From positions 1 to 11,358 of the forward strand of contig JACQGJ010000286.1 in NCBI GenBank assembly GCA_016199605.1: DNA of 11,358 nucleotides, in the 5' to 3' direction. Positions 1 through 6,631 of this stretch are shown here, piece after piece. A program made the translations under genes and the position numbers. Position 1 is the stretch's first letter. Each line of letters begins with the position of its first letter. This stretch comes from Armatimonadota bacterium (GTDB lineage Bacteria > Armatimonadota > Abditibacteriia > CG2-30-59-28). The notes under the pieces are model-generated. The model was not told the origin of the DNA and did no database searches. It was given only the letters and a program-made list of their open reading frames with translations.

Positions 1-91
1 CCCTCATCCCGGCCTTCTCCCCCAGGGAGAAGGAGTCCCCTCCGCCGCGGAGTTCCCTCTACCCCGGAGGGGCGAGGGTCAGGGTGAGGGG
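1..91. repeat. Three-hairpin interspersed repeat, copy A
   Basis: This 91-bp element begins with CCCTCATCCC and ends with GGGTGAGGGG, giving short inverted ends (CCCTCA/TGAGGG). Inside are three successive inverted repeats. The first has a 9-bp stem (13-21 with 25-33, loop CCA), the second is CTCCG/CGGAG (40-44 with 48-52), and the third is a C-rich/G-rich stem (55-65 with 69-78) with a bulge and a mismatch. A second copy lies in the same orientation at 485-577, differing by about four substitutions and a 2-nt indel. The minus-strand DUF559 gene runs into this copy and takes its stop codon (79-81) from it. The element may continue or be followed by further copies left of the window edge. Whether it is a mobile MITE-like element or a REP-like repeat cannot be told from two copies. 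Confidence 0.85.
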
Positions 92-477
92 CGTGATAGT
101 GCCTCCAACTCGTCGCACTTCCCCAGAATCTCCTCCAGCGCCTTCTCGAAATGGTCGTAGACATATCCCGTGGAAAAACGGAGGACGTGATAACCTTGAT
201 CCTCCAGCCAACTTTGGCGGTTCGCGTCGTATCCTTCTCGTCCTTCGTGAAGCGGCCCATCCACCTCAACCACGAGATGGCATAAGGGGCAGCAGAAATC
301 GGCGATATACTTTCCAATCGGATGCTGCCTGCGGAACTTGAACCTTCCGAGTCTTCGCCCACGAAGGCAAGTCCACAGCATTTCTTCCGCCGCCGTCTGA
401 GTGTGTCGCATTTCGCGCGCGCGGCGGAGGGTCTCTGGATGGATGCGATGGAGATGTCCAATCTGCATGACTATCAC
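79..477 (-). CDS. DUF559 domain endonuclease (Vsr / PD-(D/E)XK-like)
   Basis: The 132-residue product matches the DUF559 family, which is related to very-short-patch-repair and PD-(D/E)XK nucleases. Visible family marks in order are a basic N-terminal helix, AEEMLW (30-35) with acidic residues, the FKFRRQHPIGKYIADF block (46-61) with D60, VEVDG (70-74) with E71 and D73, H77, and a C-terminal VLRF strand. Length is normal for a single-domain member. I chose GTG at 477 because GAGGG, lying in the flanking repeat, precedes it by 7 nt; an ATG at 468 is an alternative with poorer spacing. The stop lies inside repeat copy A, so the final Pro-Ser-Pro is encoded by the repeat. The gene fills almost all the space between two direct repeat copies and follows cas4 on the same strand. 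DUF559 proteins have no well-established substrate; a link to CRISPR adaptation or to movement of the repeat is only inference. Confidence 0.85.
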   Translation of the reverse strand: MIVMQIGHLHRIHPETLRRAREMRHTQTAAEEMLWTCLRGRRLGRFKFRRQHPIGKYIADFCCPLCHLVVEVDGPLHEGREGYDANRQSWLEDQGYHVLRFSTGYVYDHFEKALEEILGKCDELEALSRPSP

Positions 478-484
478 GGTTTCA

Positions 485-577
485 CCCTCATCCCGGCCTT
501 CTCCCCACCAGGGAGAAGTAGTCCTCTCCGCAGCGGAGTTCCCTCTACCCCGGAGGGGAGAGGGTCAGGGTGAGGGG
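485..577. repeat. Three-hairpin interspersed repeat, copy B
   Basis: This 93-bp copy has the same orientation as the one at 1-91. Inverted ends are CCCTCA (485-490) and TGAGGG (571-576). Its third hairpin is the cleanest: CCCTCT and CCCC (541-551, one bulged A) pair with GGGG and AGAGGG (555-564) around a GGA loop. The middle hairpin is CTCCGC/GCGGAG around a single A (525-537). On the minus strand, the cas4 stop codon (565-567) lies 10 bases inside one end, and the GAGGG that probably serves as the DUF559 ribosome binding site lies at the other end. It fills the cas4-DUF559 gap almost exactly. The third hairpin has no U-tract after it, so a classical intrinsic terminator is unlikely. Confidence 0.85.
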
Positions 578-1188
578 AGAATCGCGGTATACAACTCCTC
601 CTGTTTCGGCAGATGCTCCCTCTCCGGCAGACACGCATCCCACAACGAACACTCCTCACACCGCTCGTCGTTGACCGGCGGTGGCACCTCCTGCTTCGTC
701 AGCATCTCCCGCACGTCTGCGACAGTTTTCTCGGTCAGCGCGCGCAACTCCGGCGTAAACTCAACGACTCGCCGCCGGCGCGAGCTGTGATGGTAGATCG
801 CTCCCCTCCCCACCTCGACGCCGAGCATCTCTTCCAGGCACAGCGCCTGCGCGCAAAGCTGGACATCGTTAAAGAGTCCCTCTTTGCGCTTCCCGTGTTT
901 GTATTCGACCGGGAATGGAACGTCGCCATCAAACTCGACGACGTCCGCCATTCCGGTCAGTCCCAGTCGTTCCGACCAGAGCGGCAGCCCGCGCTCCACG
1001 CGAACTCCGTTCTGTGTTTCCGTCGGCCCATCGTGCGCCTTATCGTGTACTCGCCGACCGCGCAGCGTCCAGATGTTCTCCTCGAAGACCTGCTCGACGT
1101 GGATCAAGGCGCACTGCCTCGGGCAGTAGATGTAATGCTCCAGCGCCGAGACGGGCACTGGCAATAATCCGGTTTCGTCAGGTTCCAT
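565..1188 (-). CDS. cas4: CRISPR-associated exonuclease Cas4
   Basis: The product (207 residues from ATG 1188) is a RecB-type nuclease with a 4Fe-4S cluster, used in type I systems to trim prespacers and set PAM and orientation with Cas1-Cas2. The cluster cysteines are C22 in YCPRQC and C177, C180 and C186 near the C-terminus (CEEC...C). The RecB nuclease core shows H48, D82 in GMADVV, E95 and K97 in VEYKHGK, and the Q110/Q114 region. ATG 1188 is preferred over GTG 1197 because GAGGTGG (1194-1200) gives a well-spaced ribosome binding site. It lies 117 bp after the cas3 stop, with a hairpin in the gap. Its stop lies inside repeat copy B, so the last residues Pro-Ser-Pro come from the repeat. 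This may have trimmed or replaced the native C-terminal tail, but the catalytic parts are intact. Confidence 0.93.
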   Translation of the reverse strand: MEPDETGLLPVPVSALEHYIYCPRQCALIHVEQVFEENIWTLRGRRVHDKAHDGPTETQNGVRVERGLPLWSERLGLTGMADVVEFDGDVPFPVEYKHGKRKEGLFNDVQLCAQALCLEEMLGVEVGRGAIYHHSSRRRRVVEFTPELRALTEKTVADVREMLTKQEVPPPVNDERCEECSLWDACLPEREHLPKQEELYTAILPSP

Positions 1189-1193
1189 TGTGA

Positions 1194-1200
1194 CCACCTC
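1194..1200 (-). promoter_or_regulatory. Ribosome binding site of cas4
   Basis: On the minus strand this reads GAGGTGG, 5 nt before ATG 1188. It overlaps the alternative upstream GTG (1195-1197), which argues for the ATG as the true start. Confidence 0.6.
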
Positions 1201-1204
1201 GGTA

Positions 1205-1228
1205 GTGAACGGTACAGCGACCGTTCAC
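1205..1228. other. Perfect 9-bp inverted repeat between cas3 and cas4
   Basis: GTGAACGGT (1205-1213) and ACCGTTCAC (1220-1228) are perfect reverse complements around a 6-base loop. In the cas transcript this is a hairpin placed just upstream of the cas4 ribosome binding site. No U-tract follows, so it is not an obvious terminator. It could stabilise or separate the effector and adaptation parts of the mRNA, or as duplex DNA be a protein binding site. The rest of the 1189-1305 gap shows no gene that I can support. Confidence 0.65.
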
Positions 1229-1305
1229 CACAACCTCACCCCACCAACCGGCTCAACGTCACCCCCGCCGGGCAGATCTCGCATCGGATCCCATCATCCT
1301 CGAAC

Positions 1306-3507
1306 TCACACGATGAAGCAGCCTTGGCGCAGTCCCTCCAGCAGAGGCAATACTCCGGCCATGTAGCCGAGGAAATCCGGGTCGTAGTCTCCTGTCCACG
1401 CGTACAACTCCTGACTCTTTCTGCCATCTCGGAGAAGCGGTTTTATCGGCAGAGCGTCCAGTTTCGATGCCCAGATTTGCACGCTGTTCCGCAAGAGCCG
1501 AAGTGGAACGACGGGTTCGTGACGCCCGAGGACGTCAACTACATCGGGGTCAATGACAACGAGTCGCGTGTCCGACTCGATGACTCGACACAGTTCGGCG
1601 ACATGCGGGTACTCCATTCCCCGTTCCGCCCTGCAAATCTTGTCCGCCCGATCTCTCGCACCTTCTGTGATCTCTCGTCGCATGGCTTCCTTTGCAAGGT
1701 CGCTGGGAGAGAGGTTAGCGAACCCTCCGCGCTCGAACAGCCCGTCGAGCACGCGGCGGGCTACGGTGAATCCAGGGTGCTGCGTGAGCAGCGGGTCGGT
1801 TGTGCGGAAGTCCCACACAGCGGCCTCGGAGTGCTCACCGCTGCGGCTGACGCGCCCGCCCACTTGAATTAGGCTTGCGGTCGAGCAACTCTCGCGAAAG
1901 CCGGTGCGAAACGAGAAGTCCATACCGGCTTCAACGCAACTGGTTGCGACAAGTGTCCAGCCTGTGACCTTGTGCTTCAGCAGTTCCCTCACGCGCTCCA
2001 CGATACGGTCTCGGTGAACTGGCGCCAGCGCAGTGGAGAGGTGCAGCACGTCATGCCCGCGCTTCCTCATCCGGTCGGCTACGACGGCAGCCGATTGCAC
2101 GGTGTTCAGAATGACAAGTCTCGGCCCCTCGGTCTGCGATACCCATTCGATCAACCCGTCGCAATCAAGGGGTTCGATACGACGTTGAGGCGTGATGCGA
2201 ATCTTCTCCGCCTCTACCAATTCACGACGCAAAGGTTCTGGAACCAAATCCGGTACATCTGTTGTGGATTTAGGTGGATCAACAAACTCCCGGAGTTGCC
2301 AGAATCGGGGCAATGACCCACTGGCTAAGACAAGATGTCCACCCCATTCGCGCGTCCATGTTTCGAGCCATTGCCATACTTGGGGCCAGAGATGCGACGG
2401 GATGGCCGCGTGAGTTTCATCCACGAACATGGCGCTTCCCGGCAACTCATGCAGTTTGCGCAACTTCGCCGGGTGATGGCTCGCCAGCGTTTCAAAGAAC
2501 TGCACCGCTGTGGTGACGATGATGGGCGTACGCCAGAGCGTGGCCAGTTGTCGCAAGGACAAATCCTCGAAATCTGCTTGGTGGTGGTGCTCGGCTACGA
2601 CCTCTTCTGGTTTCTCGCCAGGCAGCACCAGCGCCTTGCGATACACCTCCACCGATTGTTTGATGATGTTGGTGTACGGCAGCACGACGATGATGTGACG
2701 CAGCTTCTTCTCCAAAGCAACGCGAAGAAGGTGTGCCATGACTGAGGTTGTCTTGCCACTACCCACTGCCGCATCGCAGGCGCGAATGGGCGGATCAATC
2801 GGTGCATCGAGACAAGCCTCAAACACACGTTGCCGCAACGCGTTCCGTTGGCGATCCGTGGCGGCCTCGGGCAAACCGGATACGTACCGCTTGAGCGCAT
2901 CCAATCGCTCCTCCCAACGCGGAGCCGGATATGAATCCTCGACCTCATTACCGTAATTTCGCGCTGTGTCGCTATGGTCGGCGTCGACAAGACACGAGAG
3001 GGCGACGCGGCGGGTAAAGCCGCAGTGGTGCAAAGGCTGATTCGTCGCTGAGTCTGCTGTTGGGCACCCCGCCTCGATATGCCTCTCCACATAGGCAGCC
3101 AGTTGTGTATCAACGTGGTTCGCTACGCTCAGGTTGCGGAAACATTTCCTTTGTTTCTGCCTCTCCGCTTCCTGGCTGGAGAGTCCCGCGTGATGTGCGG
3201 CTGCGAGGATGGCAGATTCATTCCGTTTCAGGCTCAGCAATGTGGCGACGCCGGCGTCATCGTGTGCGACGGGAAGTCCCTCGCGAGACCTACGCCGCAG
3301 GACATCCTGGTTCTGTGGATCGAGCTTCCCGAGGTCGTGGTAGGTAGCGGCGGCATCAACGGTCTGAACAAACGTCTCGCCGTCACCGCGATAGAACTCA
3401 GCGGCACGGCGCGCGTTGTCCAGCGCACGCGCCCGAACACGGGTAATGTGCTCGATGTACGGCTGGGCGGGAATCTTGCCGCGTGGACTATGTGCGAGCG
3501 GAACCAC
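1306..3507 (-). CDS. cas3: CRISPR-associated nuclease/helicase Cas3 (HD + SF2 helicase)
   Basis: Cas3 is recruited by target-bound Cascade, then unwinds and degrades the DNA. The product (733 residues) is single-chain with an N-terminal HD nuclease: H6, YHDLGK with H57-D58, H82-D83, the HH pair at 105-106, and DADHSD (175-180). The SF2 helicase follows: Walker A GSGKTT (249-254), motif Ia LPYTN (276-280), motif II DETH (363-366), motif III as SGS (396-398) instead of the common SAT, motif V around ATSCVEAGMDFS (521-532), and motif VI QVGGRVSR (548-555). I chose GTG 3507 because AAGGGAG (3515-3521) lies 7 nt before it. An in-frame TTG at 3534 would add nine residues and overlap the cas7 end by 13 nt. 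The gene follows cas7 by 14 nt, so it is in the same operon, whereas in the usual I-C layout cas3 comes first. All key catalytic motifs are present and no frameshift is seen. Confidence 0.95.
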   Translation of the reverse strand: MVPLAHSPRGKIPAQPYIEHITRVRARALDNARRAAEFYRGDGETFVQTVDAAATYHDLGKLDPQNQDVLRRRSREGLPVAHDDAGVATLLSLKRNESAILAAAHHAGLSSQEAERQKQRKCFRNLSVANHVDTQLAAYVERHIEAGCPTADSATNQPLHHCGFTRRVALSCLVDADHSDTARNYGNEVEDSYPAPRWEERLDALKRYVSGLPEAATDRQRNALRQRVFEACLDAPIDPPIRACDAAVGSGKTTSVMAHLLRVALEKKLRHIIVVLPYTNIIKQSVEVYRKALVLPGEKPEEVVAEHHHQADFEDLSLRQLATLWRTPIIVTTAVQFFETLASHHPAKLRKLHELPGSAMFVDETHAAIPSHLWPQVWQWLETWTREWGGHLVLASGSLPRFWQLREFVDPPKSTTDVPDLVPEPLRRELVEAEKIRITPQRRIEPLDCDGLIEWVSQTEGPRLVILNTVQSAAVVADRMRKRGHDVLHLSTALAPVHRDRIVERVRELLKHKVTGWTLVATSCVEAGMDFSFRTGFRESCSTASLIQVGGRVSRSGEHSEAAVWDFRTTDPLLTQHPGFTVARRVLDGLFERGGFANLSPSDLAKEAMRREITEGARDRADKICRAERGMEYPHVAELCRVIESDTRLVVIDPDVVDVLGRHEPVVPLRLLRNSVQIWASKLDALPIKPLLRDGRKSQELYAWTGDYDPDFLGYMAGVLPLLEGLRQGCFIV

Positions 3508-3514
3508 TGATAGT

Positions 3515-3521
3515 CTCCCTT
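3515..3521 (-). promoter_or_regulatory. Ribosome binding site of cas3
   Basis: On the minus strand this reads AAGGGAG, 7 nt before GTG 3507. It lies immediately around the cas7 stop codon (3522-3524), which suggests that termination of cas7 translation feeds initiation on cas3. Confidence 0.55.
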
Positions 3522-4442
3522 CTATCTGCACCAATCTGGAAGTTGTTCGGCCAGATCACAGAAGTTGGCCACTTTGGCTGCCAACTCCTCGGGTAGCTTC
3601 TTCGGAACCTCGTACTGCTCCTCCAGCGGTAGGTTGTCCACCGATGGTTTCTCCGAGTCTCCTTTGCGCCGCGGCGTCAGCGCGTCGATGAAATCAAACT
3701 CGGAGAACGATCCGAGCGAATCCTTGTGTTCGGCGTACCACGCGTGCCGCACCTCGACGCAGTCCCGTATGACCGATTTGGTTTCGGGGTAGGCGGGACG
3801 GATGAGCGTCAAGAGCAGAGCGATGTCTTTCCTGCTGCAACCAGACTTCTGCGCGGCAGTTGGGTTGATGAAGAAAGGCATGCAATAGACGCCGTGCAAA
3901 ACCACGCGGCTTCCCAGCGGAGCCATGCCCCGGTCCTTGCCCTCTTGCACACCCGACTTATTGGTCTGGGTCCATCGCTCAATACGTACCGGAGCCACGG
4001 ATACCCCAACGCCGAATTGCGCGACGCCGCTCCGTATGAAGTGCTCTTTCTCCTGCCAAGTGGTTGACTTGTCATCCTTCAGCGACTCGAGAAATGTGTT
4101 CCCGAAGACGCGGGCATCCCAGTATCGGGCCTTGAACTCATCACTTGACAATGCTTTGATCTCATCACGGTTGCGCCCCCGGCTCTCGAGAATTGCGAAG
4201 CCCTGCCCGTCTGCGGGAAGAGAGAGTCTCTTCGCCAGTTCCTGCCACACAGGGGCCGATGTTGCTTCCACCAAGTCACGCAGCTTGCGCTTGAAAGACA
4301 CTCCGGTGATGTAACCACGCTGGTCGTGGCTGCGATAACGCGGATCGCTTTCACGATCGGGATCGCCATTCGGGTTTGAGTTACGCACCTCGATGATAAG
4401 AAGTCCCGTTGCACGGGTGATTATGTTGTTGTCCGTCTTCAT
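3522..4442 (-). CDS. cas7: Cascade backbone subunit Cas7 (Csd2/Csh2 family, I-C type)
   Basis: Cas7 forms the helical backbone of Cascade along the crRNA spacer. The product (306 residues) shows the Csd2/Csh2 signature NPNGDPD (23-29) after the first beta strand, then GYITGVSFKRKLRD, a DARVFGNTF segment and a C-terminal RRM-type half. Length fits the family (about 280-310). The ATG at 4442 overlaps the cas8 stop by one base (TGATG); a GTG one codon upstream is equally in frame. AGGAGG lies 9 nt before the ATG and 6 nt before the GTG. It lies between cas8 and cas3 in one operon. Csd2 (I-C) and Csh2 (I-B) share the signature, so the I-C assignment leans on the Cas5c and Cas8c-like neighbours and the absence of cas6. 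Confidence 0.92.
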   Translation of the reverse strand: MKTDNNIITRATGLLIIEVRNSNPNGDPDRESDPRYRSHDQRGYITGVSFKRKLRDLVEATSAPVWQELAKRLSLPADGQGFAILESRGRNRDEIKALSSDEFKARYWDARVFGNTFLESLKDDKSTTWQEKEHFIRSGVAQFGVGVSVAPVRIERWTQTNKSGVQEGKDRGMAPLGSRVVLHGVYCMPFFINPTAAQKSGCSRKDIALLLTLIRPAYPETKSVIRDCVEVRHAWYAEHKDSLGSFSEFDFIDALTPRRKGDSEKPSVDNLPLEEQYEVPKKLPEELAAKVANFCDLAEQLPDWCR

Positions 4443-4894
4443 CACTGATCTCCTCCTTCTTCTGATTCGTCGTCGTCAGTAGCGGCCTCAATGCCGCCAG
4501 ATTCCGCTTTCGGTGAACGAGCCATGTAGCCGAGGAACAGTTCTGCACGGAAAGCGGAGTCAGTCTGCGTCGGCAAAGGCAACTGCTCCGCAAGCTGCCG
4601 GCAGACTTCACCCATCTGCGCAACAGCCCATTTGGCAATGCGAATAGCCTTGAGAGTTTCCGGGAGAGTGTCCTTCTTTTCGCCATCGGCCTTGTTTGCC
4701 CAAGCTTTGTAAGTGTTCATCCTTTCGCGGAGGCGGTCCACAGCGTCTTGCGGATTGTCGGCAGCGACGGGCATGAGCGAGTTGCCGAAGAGCTGCGGCG
4801 GGATGGACTTGTCCCGTACTACCTCGCAGTACTCGCGGTGCAACGTGTCGGCCAGCGAGAGCAGCCGACCGACCAGAAACGCAGTTCCAGTCAT
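4442..4894 (-). CDS. cas11: Putative internally translated small subunit Cas11 (within cas8)
   Basis: This is an in-frame internal start inside cas8 at codon 580 giving a 150-residue, mostly helical, acidic-tailed protein that is identical to the Cas8 C-terminus. A strong Shine-Dalgarno AAGGAGG (4900-4906) with an ATTAT spacer precedes the ATG (4892-4894); such a site inside a coding sequence is unlikely by chance exactly at the domain border. In type I-C systems the Cas8c gene is known to make a separate Cas11c from an internal start, and Cas11 copies form the Cascade belly that contacts both DNA strands. The protein begins at MTGTAFLVGRLLSL, which resembles the YLLGRL segment near where the Cas8c small-subunit region begins. 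Production of the protein is inferred from the sequence and has not been shown here. Confidence 0.75.
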   Translation of the reverse strand: MTGTAFLVGRLLSLADTLHREYCEVVRDKSIPPQLFGNSLMPVAADNPQDAVDRLRERMNTYKAWANKADGEKKDTLPETLKAIRIAKWAVAQMGEVCRQLAEQLPLPTQTDSAFRAELFLGYMARSPKAESGGIEAATDDDESEEGGDQ

Positions 4895-6631
4895 ATAATC
4901 CTCCTTTCTTCGGTTGAAAGCATGTAGCAGTATCCCAAGCACACTGACCGCGCGCAACGCGATCTCGCGTGAACGCGGGGGGTAGTCGTCGTAAAGGCGC
5001 GGGGCGCTGGCGTGCAACGCGCCAAACAAGCCGACCAGCAAGGGACCGAGACGATAAGCGCTTAATTCGAGGATATGGCTTGCAGCCTCTTCCCAGCAGC
5101 CGGGCTTGTGCAGCATGACATCGAGCACCTGACCGAGACTGATGCCCTGCACCTTGCGCGAATCGGTGCCGCTGGTCACCCATTGCTCTGTGAGCAACCG
5201 CACGACTTGGTCTGGGTAAGGGCTTCGCGACCGCCCTTGAACGGCGTGACCGCCTTTGCTTTCGGGCGGTAGTGGAACCGTGATCTCCGGGATGTTATTC
5301 GCACCCTCTTGCCAGCGTTGCGCCGCATCCAGGACTTCGGTAACACTCGGTGATTCAGCAACTGCCACATGTGCCTGTCCCTCCGACGCCTTGCGCAGAA
5401 GAAACAGATTCAAGCGTGAGCCTGGATTGACATGTTCGATCCCGTTGAGTGCGTCACAAACAGTTTTGGCATCTGCCTCGAACTGCTTCTCTGTGCCTTC
5501 GGGATCACTGCCGAACAGGTCTGCCAGTTGTGCTTCAATGTCGGGTTTGCCGTCCACGTAAACGATGAGAAGGTCGGATGTCTCCCGCTTCCGTCCGCCG
5601 GATACTTCAAACCTCCCGCTCGCAACTCCTCGCCACGTACGTCCCCTACGCGTTCTATCCACTATCAGCGCGAGGGCGTCTTGCATTCGCAGCGCGGCCT
5701 CCTTGGCCACAGGGACGACGAAGGCGTCGGTCAGTCCATACCGTGTGTTACAGGCAGCGTCGCTGAACATCGAGACGAGCGGGAACTCCTTGTTCAGAAC
5801 GGGAAGCATCACCTTCGGGAACGCGGCGGTTTGCAGTTCAGTTGCCTCCCCAGTGAACGAGCAGTGTCTCGCCGGGTGCTTCGCAGTAGGGGCATCCCGC
5901 TCCGCAGGCAGAATGCGTTTCACGCGATCTTTGATCTCCCGTGTGTAGAGCGTCTCCTCAGCGAGATCAAACGCAAGTTGGACCGTCATATCTGGCTGAC
6001 GCCCTTGCGCGTCCGGTGGCCCTTTGCCAACAACGAGCAATTCAATGGCGTCGAGGTCCTCAATGCGCGCCTGCTTCAAACTCTCAAGTGCGCGATTGGC
6101 GATGGCTTCGAGAAGCACTCCCGGGACCTTGGCGGCCTGAGTGAACCTTGAGGCAAACTCTCGAAGCGCATCGCCTTCTTCATCGTTGGATTGGAAACAC
6201 TCGCGTAGCTCGGCGGCCTTATCACAGAGGTTCTGCCACTCACCCACTTCGACTCCACTGCAACTCGTAAGTGCTTGGGCCATAGCGTCACGACGACTCT
6301 GGTCACTCGACTTGTCTTGCTTCTTCCGTTTCCCCGAGTCCTCGAAACCGAGTTGTTCCCACAGAGCGTCGCCCCTCGGCACAGAGACTACGGGATTCTT
6401 GATCCGAATGACAGGGAAGCTATTCTTGTTGCCATCGCGCACAGTCCAGAGACCGGGCCATTCCTGTTCAGTAACGCTGACGATATCGGTCACTTGTCCT
6501 TCGGAGCCGAGACAAACACGGATGCACGGACCTGCGGATCGTCCCGGCGATTTCACGCGTGGATGTTCCTGTGGTGGCACGATGCCCGTCTCTTCGAGAG
6601 CTTTGTGCAGTAAGTAGGTTTCACTGAGCAT
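4442..6631 (-). CDS. cas8c: Large Cascade subunit, divergent Cas8c (Csd1-like)
   Basis: The 729-residue protein occupies the Cas8 place between cas5 and cas7, and in Cascade would recognise the PAM and hold the DNA. The N-terminal two thirds are hard to place by eye. The C-terminal part carries features like Csd1: a FLVGRLLSL segment, then a short FGNSLMPV-like stretch, a helical region and a near-terminal FLGYMARS segment that resembles the family's LGYY/HQR end. It is longer than typical Cas8c (about 560-620) and ends in an Asp/Glu/Gly-rich acidic tail. ATG 6631 has AGGAG 7 nt upstream, and the gene overlaps the cas5 end by 11 nt. Its last 150 codons double as the putative Cas11 gene. Identity as the large subunit is strong from context; the exact subfamily is less sure. 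Confidence 0.82.
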   Translation of the reverse strand: MLSETYLLHKALEETGIVPPQEHPRVKSPGRSAGPCIRVCLGSEGQVTDIVSVTEQEWPGLWTVRDGNKNSFPVIRIKNPVVSVPRGDALWEQLGFEDSGKRKKQDKSSDQSRRDAMAQALTSCSGVEVGEWQNLCDKAAELRECFQSNDEEGDALREFASRFTQAAKVPGVLLEAIANRALESLKQARIEDLDAIELLVVGKGPPDAQGRQPDMTVQLAFDLAEETLYTREIKDRVKRILPAERDAPTAKHPARHCSFTGEATELQTAAFPKVMLPVLNKEFPLVSMFSDAACNTRYGLTDAFVVPVAKEAALRMQDALALIVDRTRRGRTWRGVASGRFEVSGGRKRETSDLLIVYVDGKPDIEAQLADLFGSDPEGTEKQFEADAKTVCDALNGIEHVNPGSRLNLFLLRKASEGQAHVAVAESPSVTEVLDAAQRWQEGANNIPEITVPLPPESKGGHAVQGRSRSPYPDQVVRLLTEQWVTSGTDSRKVQGISLGQVLDVMLHKPGCWEEAASHILELSAYRLGPLLVGLFGALHASAPRLYDDYPPRSREIALRAVSVLGILLHAFNRRKEDYMTGTAFLVGRLLSLADTLHREYCEVVRDKSIPPQLFGNSLMPVAADNPQDAVDRLRERMNTYKAWANKADGEKKDTLPETLKAIRIAKWAVAQMGEVCRQLAEQLPLPTQTDSAFRAELFLGYMARSPKAESGGIEAATDDDESEEGGDQ
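4900..4906 (-). promoter_or_regulatory. Internal ribosome binding site for Cas11
   Basis: On the minus strand this reads AAGGAGG followed by ATTAT and an in-frame ATG (4892-4894). It lies within the cas8 coding sequence and is among the strongest Shine-Dalgarno sites in the window. Confidence 0.75.

Noticed and set aside
1..577. The two repeats as a CRISPR array or leader
   Set aside because: Copies are 91-93 bp, only two are seen, they are about 390 bp apart and the space between them holds a gene.
1236..1427. Small cysteine-containing minus-strand reading frame overlapping the cas3 3' end
   Set aside because: It is out of frame with an intact cas3 end and has no good start site. The cas3 terminus looks natural, so a frameshifted extension is not supported.
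2595..3113. 172-codon minus-strand frame inside cas3
   Set aside because: It overlaps the conserved HD and Walker A region of cas3 in another frame and has arginine/serine-rich, non-protein-like content.
5432..6151. 239-codon open frame opposite cas8
   Set aside because: Antisense to cas8 with no recognisable protein features; treated as a shadow.
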